A DNA stretch of 64,000 bases from Asaia krungthepensis NRIC 0535 (GCF_025995175.1 NZ_BAPV01000060.1:124001-188000), one strand, 5' to 3'; numbered from the stretch's first letter, positions 7,465-17,742 are shown. Notes: a model not told the origin generated them from the sequence alone. Numbers and translations: made by a program.

Positions 7465-9387
7465 TCAGCCGGCTTGGGGCGACGGGTTCAGCCCCTCTGT
7501 ACCGGAGGAAGGTTCAGGCTTCACGGTCGGCACCGACGAGCGCCGGTTTTCGGGAGCCGCGTCGTCGCGTTCGATACGCTCGAATGTCTCGCCCCGCAGG
7601 ACCTTGCGTACCTCGTCGCCCGTGAGGGTTTCATATTCGAGCAGCGACTTCGCGATACGATGAAGGGCATCGATGTTCTCGAGCAGCAACGCATGAGCCT
7701 GCGCATACGCTGTATCGATCAAAGCCCGGATTTCTCGGTCAATCTCCATGGCGGTCTGCTCGGAGACGTTCTTGTTCTGCGTGACCGAGTGGCCGAGGAA
7801 CACCTCCTGCCCATTATCGCCATAGGCCACCATCCCAAGCTTGTCGCTCATGCCCCATTCCGTCACCATGCGGCGCGCGTAATTGGTGGCCATCTTGATG
7901 TCGCCAGAAGCGCCCGTCTCGACGTTTTCCGCGCCGAAAATGATTTCTTCCGCCGCGCGACCGCCCATCGCCAGAACAAGCTGCGCCTTGAGCTGCGTAC
8001 GGCTCATGTTGAGGCGATCACCCTCAGGCAGGATCTGGACCATACCCAGAGCTCGCCCACGGGGGATAATTGTTGCCTTGTGGATCGGGTCGGAACCCGC
8101 GGTCAGCAAAGCGCAGATAGCATGGCCGGATTCGTGATAAGCGGTCTTGCGCTTCTCGTCTTCGGTCATTGCCAAAGAACGACGCTCGGCCCCCATGAGA
8201 ACCTTGTCCTTGGCATTGTCGAACTCGAGCATCGCTACGGTACGCTTGCCCAGACGGGCGGCGAGCAATGCGGCTTCGTTCACGAGATTGGCCAGATCCG
8301 CACCGGAGAAGCCGGGCGTCCCGCGAGCAATGACACGCGGATCAACGTCGGAAGCCAGAGGCACCTTGCGCATATGGACGCGCAGGATTTTTTCACGTCC
8401 GGCAACATCCGGATTGGGAACAACAACCTGGCGGTCAAAGCGACCGGGGCGAAGAAGGGCCGGATCGAGGACGTCAGGACGGTTGGTCGCCGCAATCAGG
8501 ATGACACCCTCGTTGCTTTCAAACCCGTCCATCTCGACCAGCATCTGGTTGAGTGTCTGCTCACGCTCGTCATTGCCGCCACCGAGCCCGGCACCGCGGT
8601 GACGTCCCACCGCATCGATTTCATCGATGAAGATGATACAGGGAGCGGACTTCTTGCCCTGCTCGAACATGTCGCGCACACGGGACGCACCGACACCGAC
8701 GAACATCTCCACGAAATCCGAACCGGAGATCGTGAAGAACGGGACATTGGCCTCGCCTGCAATTGCTCTGGCGAGCAGCGTCTTGCCTGTACCCGGAGGC
8801 CCGACAAGCAGCGCACCCTTCGGGATCTTACCGCCAAGACGCGTGAATTTCTGTGGGTCCTTCAGGAACTCAACGATTTCCTCGAGTTCGCATTTGGCCT
8901 CATCGATACCAGCGACGTCGTCAAATGTGACGCGTCCCTGCTTTTCGGTCAGAAGCCGCGCGCGTGATTTGCCGAACCCCATGGCACGACCGCTGCCGGA
9001 CTGCATCTGACGGAAGAAGAGTATACCAATCCCAAGCAGAAAGATCATCGGCAGCCAGCTCGTGACAGCACGGAGGATGGGACTTCCATCCGCCTCAAGC
9101 GGCTTGGCCACAACCTCGACACCCTTGCTGGTCATACGCGGTACGAGGCCGGGATCGACGGGTGCGTAGGTCTCGAACGACGTGCCATCCTTGAGGGTGC
9201 CTGTGATGTTCTGGTTCTGCACCACGACAGACCGCACTTTGCCTTCATCGATATCGGTGACGAAATCCGAATAGGCGAGTTGCTGCGCCGCGTGTTGGCT
9301 TCCCGTCGGCTGGAACGCCAGGAAGAGCAACAGCGCCAAAACGATGATGATCACCCAGAGTGCCAGGTTGCGGCCAAAATTGTTCAT
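7465..9387 (-). CDS. ftsH: ATP-dependent zinc metalloprotease FtsH
   Basis: A membrane-anchored AAA+ protease (640 residues) that degrades misfolded membrane proteins and short-lived regulators. Layout: first membrane helix at residues 8-25, a periplasmic segment, second helix at about 111-126, Walker A GPPGTGKT at 196-203, Walker [14 protein letters not shown] at about 253, the SRH region [17 protein letters not shown], and the zinc site HESGH at 418-422. The start at 9387 (MNNFGRN) fits the family; an upstream in-frame ATG at 9471 would add 28 unlikely residues. tilS lies upstream on the same strand, 153 bases away. Confidence 0.97.
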   Translation of the reverse strand: MNNFGRNLALWVIIIVLALLLFLAFQPTGSQHAAQQLAYSDFVTDIDEGKVRSVVVQNQNITGTLKDGTSFETYAPVDPGLVPRMTSKGVEVVAKPLEADGSPILRAVTSWLPMIFLLGIGILFFRQMQSGSGRAMGFGKSRARLLTEKQGRVTFDDVAGIDEAKCELEEIVEFLKDPQKFTRLGGKIPKGALLVGPPGTGKTLLARAIAGEANVPFFTISGSDFVEMFVGVGASRVRDMFEQGKKSAPCIIFIDEIDAVGRHRGAGLGGGNDEREQTLNQMLVEMDGFESNEGVILIAATNRPDVLDPALLRPGRFDRQVVVPNPDVAGREKILRVHMRKVPLASDVDPRVIARGTPGFSGADLANLVNEAALLAARLGKRTVAMLEFDNAKDKVLMGAERRSLAMTEDEKRKTAYHESGHAICALLTAGSDPIHKATIIPRGRALGMVQILPEGDRLNMSRTQLKAQLVLAMGGRAAEEIIFGAENVETGASGDIKMATNYARRMVTEWGMSDKLGMVAYGDNGQEVFLGHSVTQNKNVSEQTAMEIDREIRALIDTAYAQAHALLLENIDALHRIAKSLLEYETLTGDEVRKVLRGETFERIERDDAAPENRRSSVPTVKPEPSSGTEGLNPSPQAG

Positions 9388-9540
9388 CACGGTCTCTATT
9401 GTTTCCAAATACCAGGTCAGGAATCGGCCAGTTGTAAAGTGGCTGGTCCCCCCGCCTGCCGGGGCAGACATCGATCATAGTTGAGGTCTAACATAAGCAT
9501 TCGGCAGGACGTTCCCAGCCCCTTGCGATCAAGTTTTCAC

Positions 9541-10740
9541 TTATTGCGCGTATTCCGGCCAGAATGAGGCCTCTGTCAGGCTGAGCGACGGTGAAAACGT
9601 CACGCGAAAGCCAACTTCGCCCGGGCAGGCTGCTGCTTCCAGCGACGGCACGTCGGCAAGATGTTCCCCCCGCCATAAGGCAGGAAGGGACGCCAGCACG
9701 CGCGATGGAAGGCCGCTCGAGCGAAAATCGCGGGAAGCAGTTCCCAGAGCCGCGATGGTAAGCCCGGGACCGGGTGGCGGACCGGACGCGCGGAACCGGT
9801 TATCCCAGAGTGTACCCTCGGCCACAGGAATGCGTGACCGTGCCGCCGCAGGTTCCCGAAGGAGGAGCCATCCCGGACCCAGCTTCCCGGCGCGGCAGAG
9901 CATGGCGCCCCCCAATGTCATCGGCTCGGGTCTGGCAATCAGCGCGGCAAGGATATGCGGCGCGGGTGGATAGGCTGCGCCCGACACGATCTGCCAGAGC
10001 CTGCCCAGAAGAGCGACATCTCGCGGAAGCGTTTCCATCACCGCAAAGCCCAGCCGATCCATCCTGATCCCGACCGTCAATGCGGCAGTTCTGAATTGAG
10101 CTTGGTTGCGCCGCCCGGCGTGCACCCCGATCTCCTGCAGCGAGGTCGCACTGCGCACTGTGGAGAGAGACTGCCTGATACGCACCCGTTCGAAAGCAGG
10201 ATTGCGGTTGCTGGGATCTTCCACCCATCCAAGCGAAGCTGCCCTGAGGGTGGCACGAAGGCGATCGGGGGGGATCCGAAGCAGAGGACGAAGATAACGC
10301 AGAGCGGGAGTTTCCCGGGAGAGCGCCATTCCCGCGAGACCGTGGGACGTGCTGCCATGATTCTGTCGTATCAGAAACGTTTCGATCTGGTCGCGCTGGT
10401 GATGACCCAACGCAAGATCGAGGATGCCATGCGCGGCGCAGGCTTTGGCGAGACTTCGATATCGTGCATCACGCGCATTCGCCTGCACGCGCCGGGTTCC
10501 ATCGAGATCATCGAGACGTAACACCTCGACAGGAATGTCCATCTCAGTCAGGCGCCGTGCGGTGTCCCTCGCCTCGATGGCGGAATCGGAACGCAAACCA
10601 TGATCGACCACGAAGGCGAAGACGGCGCGGCGCCAACGCCGCATGAGCCATGCCAGACAAAGACTATCGGCCCCGCCAGACACAGCGATGCCGATCGGAA
10701 ACTCAGGTCGGTCAATCGGGAAAGGACCGAAAACCGCCAT
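9541..10740 (-). CDS. tilS: tRNA(Ile)-lysidine synthase
   Basis: Converts C34 of the tRNA-Ile CAU anticodon to lysidine so that it reads AUA. The PP-loop ATP site SGGADS is at residues 21-26, within IAVSGGADSLCLAW. Other family features are ALGHHQRDQIETFLIR and the RPLLRIPPDRLRATL segment. The 399-residue length suits the alphaproteobacterial form. The ATG at 10740 is usable, but the same frame stays open upstream (LTGVPGIGAQEFADL), so the native start may be a non-ATG codon nearer the cpoB stop at 10782. It sits between cpoB and ftsH, as in many relatives. Confidence 0.9.
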   Translation of the reverse strand: MAVFGPFPIDRPEFPIGIAVSGGADSLCLAWLMRRWRRAVFAFVVDHGLRSDSAIEARDTARRLTEMDIPVEVLRLDDLDGTRRVQANARDARYRSLAKACAAHGILDLALGHHQRDQIETFLIRQNHGSTSHGLAGMALSRETPALRYLRPLLRIPPDRLRATLRAASLGWVEDPSNRNPAFERVRIRQSLSTVRSATSLQEIGVHAGRRNQAQFRTAALTVGIRMDRLGFAVMETLPRDVALLGRLWQIVSGAAYPPAPHILAALIARPEPMTLGGAMLCRAGKLGPGWLLLREPAAARSRIPVAEGTLWDNRFRASGPPPGPGLTIAALGTASRDFRSSGLPSRVLASLPALWRGEHLADVPSLEAAACPGEVGFRVTFSPSLSLTEASFWPEYAQ

Positions 10741-10781
10741 GAGATCGGCGAATTCCTGTGCGCCGATCCCCGGAACGCCTG

Positions 10782-11648
10782 TCAGTGGCAGCTCGCTCGC
10801 CCCTTGAAGCTCGTGAGGGCTGTCTTCACGCGCGGCGCGGGGCTGGGAAATTCGGCTTCAAGCTTTTGCAGTGCCTGACAGGCTGAATTCTTGTCCCCCA
10901 TTGCGAGCATCGATGCCGAAACTCCCAAGAGAGCCTCCTGGGCACGGGGCGATTTGGGTGAGCGATTATAGGCGTCATAATAGGCGACTGCAGAATCGCG
11001 ATACTGCTTTTGTCCGGCGAGCGACTGTGCCAGCAGGAACTGCGATTCCAGCTTGCCATTGGCTGTCTTGGCCAGCTTGAGCGCTTGGGTTGCATCACTC
11101 TGAGCGGTCGCATAGTCACGGCTTTTGAGTGCGGCCTGACCGGTCTTGAGCAGTTCCAGCGCCGTCGCGGGCTTGTCCGCCGGTGCGGCAGGGGAAGCAG
11201 GCATCTGGGAGCCCGCATCGACGGCACTAGGCGCCGCTGCAGCTGGGTTGCCACCGCCACCGCCACCGCCATTCTGGGCGGCAAACTGCATGTCGCCGAT
11301 CTGCTTGGACAATGTGGCATTCTGGGTCTGAACCTGATTGCTCAGCTGATCGAGCTCACCACGCATCTCCCGATTCTCGTTTTCGAGGGTCGAGACACGC
11401 TGCAGGAGCTGCGACACCAGATCACCGTTTCCGGCGCTTACCGCAGGAGCCGGGGCACTCCCGGACGGGGCCGCCGCCCCTGCATTGGCCTGAACCTGCT
11501 GTAGTTGCTGGCTGAGTTGCTGGATCTGGTTCTGAAGGGCAATCCCCTCACGGCTTGTCACCTGGGCCTGGGCTACGCTTGGGCCAAATCCGGTGACGAG
11601 GGCTGCGGAGGAGAGAATGAAGAAGCGGGAAACTCGGGCACCGCGCAT
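10782..11648 (-). CDS. cpoB: Tol-Pal accessory protein CpoB (YbgF)
   Basis: A periplasmic protein of 288 residues that links the Tol-Pal system to peptidoglycan synthesis at division. It has a signal peptide (residues 1-28, ending SVAQAQ), then a coiled-coil trimerisation region (about 30-120) with repeated Gln/Leu heptads such as LQNQIQQLSQQLQQVQ. An Ala/Pro/Gly linker follows, then a TPR domain from about residue 175 (ALELLKTGQAALKSRDYATA, FLLAQSLAGQKQYRDSAVAYYDAY, ALLGVSASMLAMGDKNSACQAL). The start at 11648 has AAGGA 7 bases upstream; an earlier ATG at 11732 would add 28 residues ahead of the signal peptide. Confidence 0.9.
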   Translation of the reverse strand: MRGARVSRFFILSSAALVTGFGPSVAQAQVTSREGIALQNQIQQLSQQLQQVQANAGAAAPSGSAPAPAVSAGNGDLVSQLLQRVSTLENENREMRGELDQLSNQVQTQNATLSKQIGDMQFAAQNGGGGGGGNPAAAAPSAVDAGSQMPASPAAPADKPATALELLKTGQAALKSRDYATAQSDATQALKLAKTANGKLESQFLLAQSLAGQKQYRDSAVAYYDAYNRSPKSPRAQEALLGVSASMLAMGDKNSACQALQKLEAEFPSPAPRVKTALTSFKGRASCH

Positions 11649-11717
11649 GGCGCATCCTTCAGTCAGATCATGGGTGCGGGCACCATGCCACGCAGTTTGA
11701 TTGCTACCATAAAGCAA

Positions 11718-11747
11718 AACCGGCTGACGCATAAGCGCCAGCCGGTT
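11718..11747 (-). terminator. Hairpin between pal and cpoB
   Basis: Arms AACCGGCTG (11718-11726) and CAGCCGGTT (11739-11747), with an extra inner CGC/GCG pairing and a 4-base loop. On the minus strand it is followed by a T-rich stretch, so it can end or attenuate the message after pal, before cpoB. Confidence 0.7.
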
Positions 11748-11852
11748 CCAAAAGCCTGTATCGCTGCCTGATCACTGCAAGACTACAATGACCTAAGGAA
11801 AGCGTGCACGCGACCGAAGCCGTGTCACGCCTGCCGCAGCGTCAAGAACCGA

Positions 11853-12329
11853 TTACTTGACCGAGGTGATCGCGTTACGGTTCTGGGCCCATGCCTGCTC
11901 GTCATCACCATCGGCCGTCGGACGATCCTTACCATAGGAGATCGTCGTGATGCGCGAAGGAGCAACGCCCTTGGCGACCAGATAGTCGCGAGCGGCGTTT
12001 GCACGACGCTGGCCAAGAGCAATGTTGTATTCTTCCGTGCCGCGGTCATCGCAGTTACCGGCGATTTCAACGCTGACCTGCGGGTAGCGGGCGAGCCATG
12101 CTGCCTGCTTGTCGAGGGTTGCCTGCGCATCGCTGGAAAGCGTGTTGCGGTTCAGGTCGAAGAAGACGCGGTCGCCGACATTGGCGACCAGATCGGCTTC
12201 GCTGCCGGGCGCAGCGCCGGTTTCCTGAGCCGTTGCGCCTGCACCGGTCGATGCACCCTTGTTAGATTCATCCGAGCATGCAGCCAGAACGACTGCGAGG
12301 CCAAGCGCACCGAGAAGCTTGAAATTCAT
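11853..12329 (-). CDS. pal: Peptidoglycan-associated lipoprotein Pal
   Basis: An outer-membrane lipoprotein (158 residues) that grips diaminopimelate of peptidoglycan and binds TolB. The lipobox LAVVLAAC ends at the cysteine near residue 17. A Ser/Gly/Ala linker leads to an OmpA-C domain: VFFDLNRNTLSSDAQATLDKQAAWL, the VSVEIAGNCDDRGTEEYN peptidoglycan-binding segment, and LGQRRANAARDYLVAKGV. The start at 12329 is set by the lipoprotein signal; the frame continues upstream without making sense. tolB lies 265 bases upstream. Confidence 0.96.
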   Translation of the reverse strand: MNFKLLGALGLAVVLAACSDESNKGASTGAGATAQETGAAPGSEADLVANVGDRVFFDLNRNTLSSDAQATLDKQAAWLARYPQVSVEIAGNCDDRGTEEYNIALGQRRANAARDYLVAKGVAPSRITTISYGKDRPTADGDDEQAWAQNRNAITSVK

Positions 12330-12594
12330 TTTTGCCAACCCTGAATATAGTCCCCATCCGGGACCAGGAAGCGTGACGACAACTAAAGACGAAGGTCGGA
12401 GTTCCCGTTTTGCTTGCTGGTTACCAGAACCATTGGGCCTTACCGATCCCGACGACCAAGATCGGCCATACTCATTCCCGCGAAGCGCGGTCAAGCGGCA
12501 TGACTACCATCGCGCGCCAAGTCGCGTGGATTTCATTAGAAATTCAGAATTAGTGTCTCCAACGCCACAAAACGCGGCGCCAGAGACACGGTGT

Positions 12595-14001
12595 TCAGCC
12601 CTGAAGCGGCGACCAGGCCGGATCAGAGGCGCCCGTATCGGTGCGGATGGGACGCTCATGGAATCCGGTGATATCGATCGTCCCGATTCCGCTCGAGAAT
12701 CCGGCACCGCCCGCCCCGGCTGCCGACTGGCGGCAGAAGGCAATGACGCGGCCATTGGGGCAGAAGGTGGGGCTTTCGACGGTGAAGCCTTCGGTGAGGA
12801 TACGTTCACCCGTTCCATCGGGGCCCATTACGCCCAGGGAGAAACGTCCATTGGCGATCCGCGTGAAGGCAATCAGGTCGCCGCGCGGCGACCAGACTGG
12901 CGAGCCATACGTCCCGTGGCCATAGGAAATACGACGGGCACCGCCGCCCGAGGCGCTCATGATGTAAAGCTGCGGCGAACCGCCACGATCGGAGTTGAAC
13001 ACGATCTGGCTGCCGTCAGGGCTGAAGCACGGGCTGGTATCGATCGCACCCGAGTTGGTGATCTGGCGCTTCGAGCCGGAGCCGAGATCGACAACATAGA
13101 TGTCGGACCCACCACCGCGCGTGGCGGAGAGCACCACCTGACTGCCATTGGGCGCGAAACGCGGTGCGAAGGAGATACCCTCGAATTCGCCGAGCATGCG
13201 CTGGCTGCCCGAACCGAGATCGAACGTGTAAACGCGCGGCCGGTTATTGGCATAGGACATGAACGCAATCTGGTCGCGCACCGGGTTGAAGCGCGGCGTC
13301 AGAGTCAGCCACTGGCCCGACGTCAGCATATGGCCATTGGCGCCGTCCTGATCCATCACGGCCAGACGGGTGATCTGGTGATGGCGCGGGCCGGTACGGG
13401 CGATATAGGCGATACGGGTATCGAAATAGCCCTTCTCGCCCAGCATGCGCTCATAGATTACGTCAGCGATCGTGTGGGCGATGCGGCGCCAGTTCCCCGC
13501 AGAGGCCGTGTAGGCCGTGCCCTGGATCTGCTCACCTGTCAGCACGTTCCACAGGCGCATTTCAACGCGCGTGCTGCTCGACCCGGCAGCGCTGCCAGTC
13601 ACGGCCGCACGGGCGCCTTGCGCCTTGAGCGCGGCGAAGTCCGGTGTTCCGCCCGAACCCGGCAGCACGGTGAAAAGACCCGTGCTGTCCAGATCGGAAG
13701 AGATCACACCCGTGATCTGCTCACCGAGCCCGGGACCGAAAGATGGGATCGAAATGGGGATCGGCGCGGTCCGGGCCTGGTCGACCGTGATCTCCGCTTC
13801 ACCCGGCGCGCTTGCCGCCTGAGCGAAAGCGCCGATCGGGGTTGCCAGCAAACCGCCTGCGGCAATCGATGCTCCCAGCACAGTGCGACGCGAGAACAGG
13901 GTGGAGAGGCTCTGGGCCTGCTCATCGGTCAGCAGGGGCATATCGGTACGGGACGTATCGCGTGACATGAATTCGAGTCTCTTGCGCTCTGGAAGGAACA
14001 T
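12595..14001 (-). CDS. tolB: Tol-Pal translocation protein TolB with a Tat-like signal
   Basis: A periplasmic beta-propeller protein that binds Pal and TolA. The TolB N-terminal domain covers about residues 70-200 and six WD/PD40-like blades follow, each with a signature such as SPCFSPDGSQIVFNSDRGG or GSPVWSPRGDLIAF. The leader is unusual: SRRTVLGASIAAGGLLATP (residues 37-55) resembles a twin-arginine signal, and it follows a 36-residue N-region if the ATG at 14001 is used. A second ATG at 13968 would shorten that region; neither start has a strong ribosome binding site. Located between tolA and pal, as usual. Confidence 0.93.
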   Translation of the reverse strand: MFLPERKRLEFMSRDTSRTDMPLLTDEQAQSLSTLFSRRTVLGASIAAGGLLATPIGAFAQAASAPGEAEITVDQARTAPIPISIPSFGPGLGEQITGVISSDLDSTGLFTVLPGSGGTPDFAALKAQGARAAVTGSAAGSSSTRVEMRLWNVLTGEQIQGTAYTASAGNWRRIAHTIADVIYERMLGEKGYFDTRIAYIARTGPRHHQITRLAVMDQDGANGHMLTSGQWLTLTPRFNPVRDQIAFMSYANNRPRVYTFDLGSGSQRMLGEFEGISFAPRFAPNGSQVVLSATRGGGSDIYVVDLGSGSKRQITNSGAIDTSPCFSPDGSQIVFNSDRGGSPQLYIMSASGGGARRISYGHGTYGSPVWSPRGDLIAFTRIANGRFSLGVMGPDGTGERILTEGFTVESPTFCPNGRVIAFCRQSAAGAGGAGFSSGIGTIDITGFHERPIRTDTGASDPAWSPLQG

Positions 14002-14014
14002 GATCGGAAAAACC

Positions 14015-15010
14015 TCAGGGTCGGAACACGAATTTCAGTTCGTGTGTCTTGCCCAAAAGGTTCGACGGTATAGGGAGTTTCGAGCAGGTCGGGCTCAACA
14101 CGGCATCGCGCGCGCGCTCCGCCAACGCCCGATAAGACGGGTCGGCTGCTGCCTTCGCCTGGGTATCGGGTGCAAAACGGGCCATCCTTGCCTCTCCGGT
14201 CGCATCGATCGTGACAATCAGATGCGCGCTAAATGAGGCATAATTACGCGCTTCGGTATCCTCCGAGTAGCAACGCCGCACGGAACCCCCGATCGCCTTC
14301 TGCTCGGCCGAGCTGAGCGCGTTGGTGATATCGCCATTGGGCGCCCCTCCCCCATTTGGCGCGCCACCCTGCTGCGGGTTCGCGCGGGCTTTCGGCGGAT
14401 GGGTCTGCTTCTGGTCGGCGCGCATAGCGTCGAGCGTCGCCAGCAGCGAATGCGAGTCGGCCTGTGTCTTCTTCGCCGCATTGGGTTGCGTGATATGCGA
14501 GAAGGTCGGAGTCTCCGGCAGCTTGTCGACAGGCTGCGTCTGCGGCGACGGCGGCGCTACCTGCTTGGACGCGGACGGCGGTGACGGCTTGGGCGGCGAG
14601 GCCTTGATGGGCTCTGCCGAGTCGTCGACCATTTTCTCCGGCGTCTTCACGTCAGGCAGAGGCGGCGTCTTGCTCTCCGCTGGCGGCGGAATAGGCGGCG
14701 GCGGCGGCGCAGGCGGCGGCGGTTCTTCCACGGGTTGAGGCGTGGGCGGCGTCGGGGCGGGCGGCGCATCGGTAGGGGTCGGGGCGGGCGCAGGCGCGGG
14801 CTTTGGCGCAGGCGTATCCGCCTTGTGCGGGGTTGCCGGCGGACCGGAATCCTCGAACGCCATTTCGACGGGCGGGGGTTCGGGGGGCTCGGGCGGCTTG
14901 CTCATGGGCAGGCGCACAAGCAGGAAGCCGATAAACAGCGCATGCGCTGCAACCGACGCTCCCAACGCATAGCGGAAGCGCCGGACATCGGACCGACGGG
15001 GACGCAGCAA
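14015..15010 (-). CDS. tolA: Cell envelope integrity protein TolA
   Basis: An inner-membrane protein (331 residues) that spans the periplasm and carries the TolQR proton-motive force to Pal/TolB. It has a cytoplasmic basic N-end, one membrane helix at about residues 13-33 (ALGASVAAHALFIGFLLVRL), a long Pro/Ala-rich rod (residues 38-175), and a C-terminal TolA/TonB-like domain after about residue 230 with paired cysteines (VRRCYSEDTEARNY and SPTCSKLPIPSNL). The Pro-rich rod resembles TonB more than the enterobacterial helical TolA, which is common in alphaproteobacteria. Position in the cluster decides the name. Confidence 0.9.
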   Translation of the reverse strand: MLRPRRSDVRRFRYALGASVAAHALFIGFLLVRLPMSKPPEPPEPPPVEMAFEDSGPPATPHKADTPAPKPAPAPAPTPTDAPPAPTPPTPQPVEEPPPPAPPPPPIPPPAESKTPPLPDVKTPEKMVDDSAEPIKASPPKPSPPSASKQVAPPSPQTQPVDKLPETPTFSHITQPNAAKKTQADSHSLLATLDAMRADQKQTHPPKARANPQQGGAPNGGGAPNGDITNALSSAEQKAIGGSVRRCYSEDTEARNYASFSAHLIVTIDATGEARMARFAPDTQAKAAADPSYRALAERARDAVLSPTCSKLPIPSNLLGKTHELKFVFRP

Positions 15011-15027
15011 GGCTGCTTCTCCTCTGG

Positions 15028-15462
15028 TTACTGGCCCGCGGCGGGCTGCTGGGCCAGCAGCGCCACGTGCGTGAAGCCACCCGAGGTAATCTTCCCCATG
15101 ATGTCCATCACCTGTCCGTAATTGATATGAGCATCAGCGCGGACGAAAATGCGATGCTCCTTGTCGTTCTGGGCGGCCTGCTGCAACTGGGCGACAAGCT
15201 GATCGGCCGAGACCGGGTCCTCACCCAGATAGATACCGCCATCGGCCTTGATCGACACCGTGATCGGCTTCGTATCGGCATTGAGCGGGCTGGCATCGGT
15301 TTTGGGAAGATCGACATTGACGCCGCTCGTCATCATGGGTGCCGTCACCATGAAGATGATCAGCAGCACGAGCATGACGTCCACCAGCGGCGTCACGTTG
15401 ATCTCCGACGCCGGGCGTCGCCTGCGGCCGCGTGCGGGGCCGCCCCCTGCAGACATGCCCAT
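15028..15462 (-). CDS. tolR: Protein TolR
   Basis: An ExbD/TolR-family subunit (144 residues) of the proton-driven TolQR motor in the inner membrane. It has a short cytoplasmic N-end ending RRRRPASEINVTPLVD, then the membrane helix VDVMLVLLIIFMVTAPMM containing the conserved proton-carrying Asp (PLVDV), and a periplasmic domain with the LPKT motif. It starts 5 bases after the tolQ stop and ends 17 bases before tolA, so the three genes form a tight operon. Confidence 0.96.
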   Translation of the reverse strand: MGMSAGGGPARGRRRRPASEINVTPLVDVMLVLLIIFMVTAPMMTSGVNVDLPKTDASPLNADTKPITVSIKADGGIYLGEDPVSADQLVAQLQQAAQNDKEHRIFVRADAHINYGQVMDIMGKITSGGFTHVALLAQQPAAGQ

Positions 15463-15467
15463 GGCGC

Positions 15468-16184
15468 TTAGCTCCGTTCTTCCGACTGGCGCGACAGAAT
15501 CGCGGCAAATTCAGTGCCGAAAGCATCCATCCGCTCGGCGAAATGATCGAGCGCAGAGCTGGTCACGTTATAGGCCACATAGGCCGGAATCGCGGTAACA
15601 AGACCAATGGCCGTCGCAAAAAGGGCCTCGGAAATACCCGGCGCCACGACAGCGAGATTGGTGTTGTGCATGGCCGCGATCGACCCGAAGGCGTGCATGA
15701 TACCCCAGACCGTCCCGAACAACCCAACAAAGGGTGCAACGGGACCAATGGTCGCAAGGGCCACGACGCGGCGGCTCAGGCGATCCATTTCACGCGCAAC
15801 GGTGATGTTGATGGCACGATCCACACGGTCGCGCACACCACCGCGCGCAAGATCGATGCCGGTGATGCGCGCCGAGCGGCGCCATTCGCCCATGGCTGCG
15901 CCGAAAACGGCCGCCATCGGGTGGAGGGGTTTGGCACCATCGGAATCGTACAGATCCTCAAGGCTCCCACCGGACCAGAAACGATCCTCGAATTCTGTCG
16001 CCTCGCGATTGACGCGACGGATCAGGATGATCTTCTCGATGATCACGGCCCAGACGAAGGCGCTGCACAAGATCAGCCCCACCATGACCAGCTGCACCAC
16101 GATGGATGCATGCAGGAACAAGTCCAACGGTGACAACCCTGAAGCGGCGGCCCCTAGGTCAGCCGCATTTACCGCTCGATCCAA
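15468..16184 (-). CDS. tolQ: Protein TolQ
   Basis: An ExbB/TolQ-family membrane protein (238 residues) that forms the pentameric channel around TolR. There are three membrane helices: about residues 24-46 (VVQLVMVGLILCSAFVWAVI), about 140-160 (LATIGPVAPFVGLFGTVWGIM) and about 175-200 (GISEALFATAIGLVTAIPAYVAYN). The GLFGTVWGI and AIGLVTAIPA motifs are diagnostic. It heads the tolQRAB group; ybgC lies 99 bases upstream. Confidence 0.96.
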   Translation of the reverse strand: MDRAVNAADLGAAASGLSPLDLFLHASIVVQLVMVGLILCSAFVWAVIIEKIILIRRVNREATEFEDRFWSGGSLEDLYDSDGAKPLHPMAAVFGAAMGEWRRSARITGIDLARGGVRDRVDRAINITVAREMDRLSRRVVALATIGPVAPFVGLFGTVWGIMHAFGSIAAMHNTNLAVVAPGISEALFATAIGLVTAIPAYVAYNVTSSALDHFAERMDAFGTEFAAILSRQSEERS

Positions 16185-16283
16185 AAAAACCTCCTGAGGC
16201 TTCGTTCTGCGACACGCCTATACAGTGCATGCGTCATACGCGCCTATCCCGAATCGTCACGCATCATCACATGCCGCCTGTCC

Positions 16284-16697
16284 TCAGGTCGGGCTCGACA
16301 ATGCCTCCAAGGATGCACGCCATCGCGGCGGAATTCGGGCAGGTCGCCCGGAATTCTGCATGATGCATGCCAGCTCGACTGTCAGCGTGGCGGCATGCAT
16401 GTCGCCACACGTCACGATCTGGCGCAACTGGCAACGTGCGGAACCCATCGAATCGATCGTGGTCGTGATCTCGGCCCAGTCATCCAGACGCAGGGGACGA
16501 TGATACTCAATGGCAAGTTTCGTTACGACGAAGACCAGCCCGGTTTCTTCCTGCAGCACCGAAACGGGGGTTCCTGCCATGCGCAGGGCCTCGGTACGCG
16601 CGCGCTCGGCAAGCGCCAGATAGCGGGCATGATAGACAATACCGCCTGCATCCGTATCTTCGTAATAGATACGGTAGCCGATCTTATGGGCTTTCAT
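16284..16697 (-). CDS. ybgC: Tol-Pal-associated acyl-CoA thioesterase
   Basis: A hot-dog-fold thioesterase (137 residues) that hydrolyses acyl-CoA or acyl-ACP thioesters and is usually encoded with tol-pal. The catalytic aspartate lies in [17 protein letters not shown] near residue 16, and the rest follows the family pattern ([22 protein letters not shown]). It overlaps the 3' end of ruvB by 14 bases, so it is probably made from the ruv transcript. The physiological substrate is not known from sequence. Confidence 0.92.
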   Translation of the reverse strand: MKAHKIGYRIYYEDTDAGGIVYHARYLALAERARTEALRMAGTPVSVLQEETGLVFVVTKLAIEYHRPLRLDDWAEITTTIDSMGSARCQLRQIVTCGDMHAATLTVELACIMQNSGRPARIPPRWRASLEALSSPT

Positions 16698-17742
16698 CGT
16701 TCTCTCTCAACAGGTCGAACTGGTTGGAACGGGCCGAGTCAGGAGCGCTCAGCCCCAGATGCGTCCAGCCGCGCTCTCCCAGCATCCGCCCGCGCGACGT
16801 GCGAAGCACCAGACCTTCTTGGATCAGATAGGGCTCGATCACATCTTCGAGCGTATCCCGCGCTTCGGCCAGCGCTGCGGCAAGCGTCTCGACGCCCACG
16901 GGGCCACCATGATGATGCTCGGCAATACGCTTGAGGTAACGCCTGTCCATCGCATCCAACCCAACCGAGTCGACCTCCAGTCGGTTTAAGGCCGCATCGG
17001 CCATCACCCGGGTGATGGCACGGTCACGCGGCGCGCCAACGGCAGCAAAATCACGCACACGACGCAGGAGACGACCGGCGATACGCGGCGTGCCGCGCGA
17101 CCGACGCGCAATTTCTTCAGCCCCATCTTCGGTCAGGTTCATGCCGAGCTTGGCCGCGCCGCGCGAGACGATCAACCGCAATTCCTCGGCGGTATAGAAA
17201 ACAAGGCGTAACGGTATGCCGAAGCGATCCCGAAGGGGTGTAGCGAGCAACCCGGCGCGCGTCGTGGCGGCGACCAGGGTGAACGGGGCGAGGTCGATAC
17301 GCACCGAGCGCGCTGCTGGCCCCTCACCGATGATCAGGTCGAGCTGGAAATCCTCCATCGCGGGATAGAGCACCTCCTCGATGGCAGGCTGCAGGCGATG
17401 AATCTCGTCGATGAACAGGACATCGTTGGGCTGCAGATTGGTGAGGATGGCTGCGAGGTCACCCGCACGCTGGATGACAGGCCCCGATGTCGCGCGAAAC
17501 CCGACACCGAGCTCACGCGCCACGATCTGGGCGAGGGTCGTCTTGCCCAGACCCGGCGGCCCATGGAGCAGGACATGATCCAGCGCCTCGCCGCGGCTGC
17601 GCGCCGCCTGGATGAACACGGAGAGGTTCTCGCAACTCGCACGCTGCCCCGTGAAATCATCCAGTGTCTGGGGACGCAACCCGTGGTCGTTATCCTCCAT
17701 GCGACGCTCGGGCGTCAGCGGGCCTCTGTCAGTCTCGCTCAT
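16684..17742 (-). CDS. ruvB: Holliday junction branch migration helicase RuvB
   Basis: The AAA+ motor (352 residues) that drives branch migration with RuvA. Motifs in order: [12 protein letters not shown], Walker [16 protein letters not shown], Walker [11 protein letters not shown], sensor 1 [11 protein letters not shown], the arginine-finger region PLRDRFGI, and the C-terminal winged helix ([19 protein letters not shown]). Length and motifs are normal. It is downstream of ruvA by 97 bases and overlaps ybgC. Confidence 0.97.
   Translation of the reverse strand: MSETDRGPLTPERRMEDNDHGLRPQTLDDFTGQRASCENLSVFIQAARSRGEALDHVLLHGPPGLGKTTLAQIVARELGVGFRATSGPVIQRAGDLAAILTNLQPNDVLFIDEIHRLQPAIEEVLYPAMEDFQLDLIIGEGPAARSVRIDLAPFTLVAATTRAGLLATPLRDRFGIPLRLVFYTAEELRLIVSRGAAKLGMNLTEDGAEEIARRSRGTPRIAGRLLRRVRDFAAVGAPRDRAITRVMADAALNRLEVDSVGLDAMDRRYLKRIAEHHHGGPVGVETLAAALAEARDTLEDVIEPYLIQEGLVLRTSRGRMLGERGWTHLGLSAPDSARSNQFDLLRENDESP

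Noticed and set aside
12259-13965. 568-codon plus-strand frame opposite tolB, and a similar 516-codon frame (7417-8967) opposite ftsH
   Set aside because: Both mirror well-supported conserved genes; long antisense frames are expected in GC-rich DNA, and their sequences are Arg/His-rich without domains.
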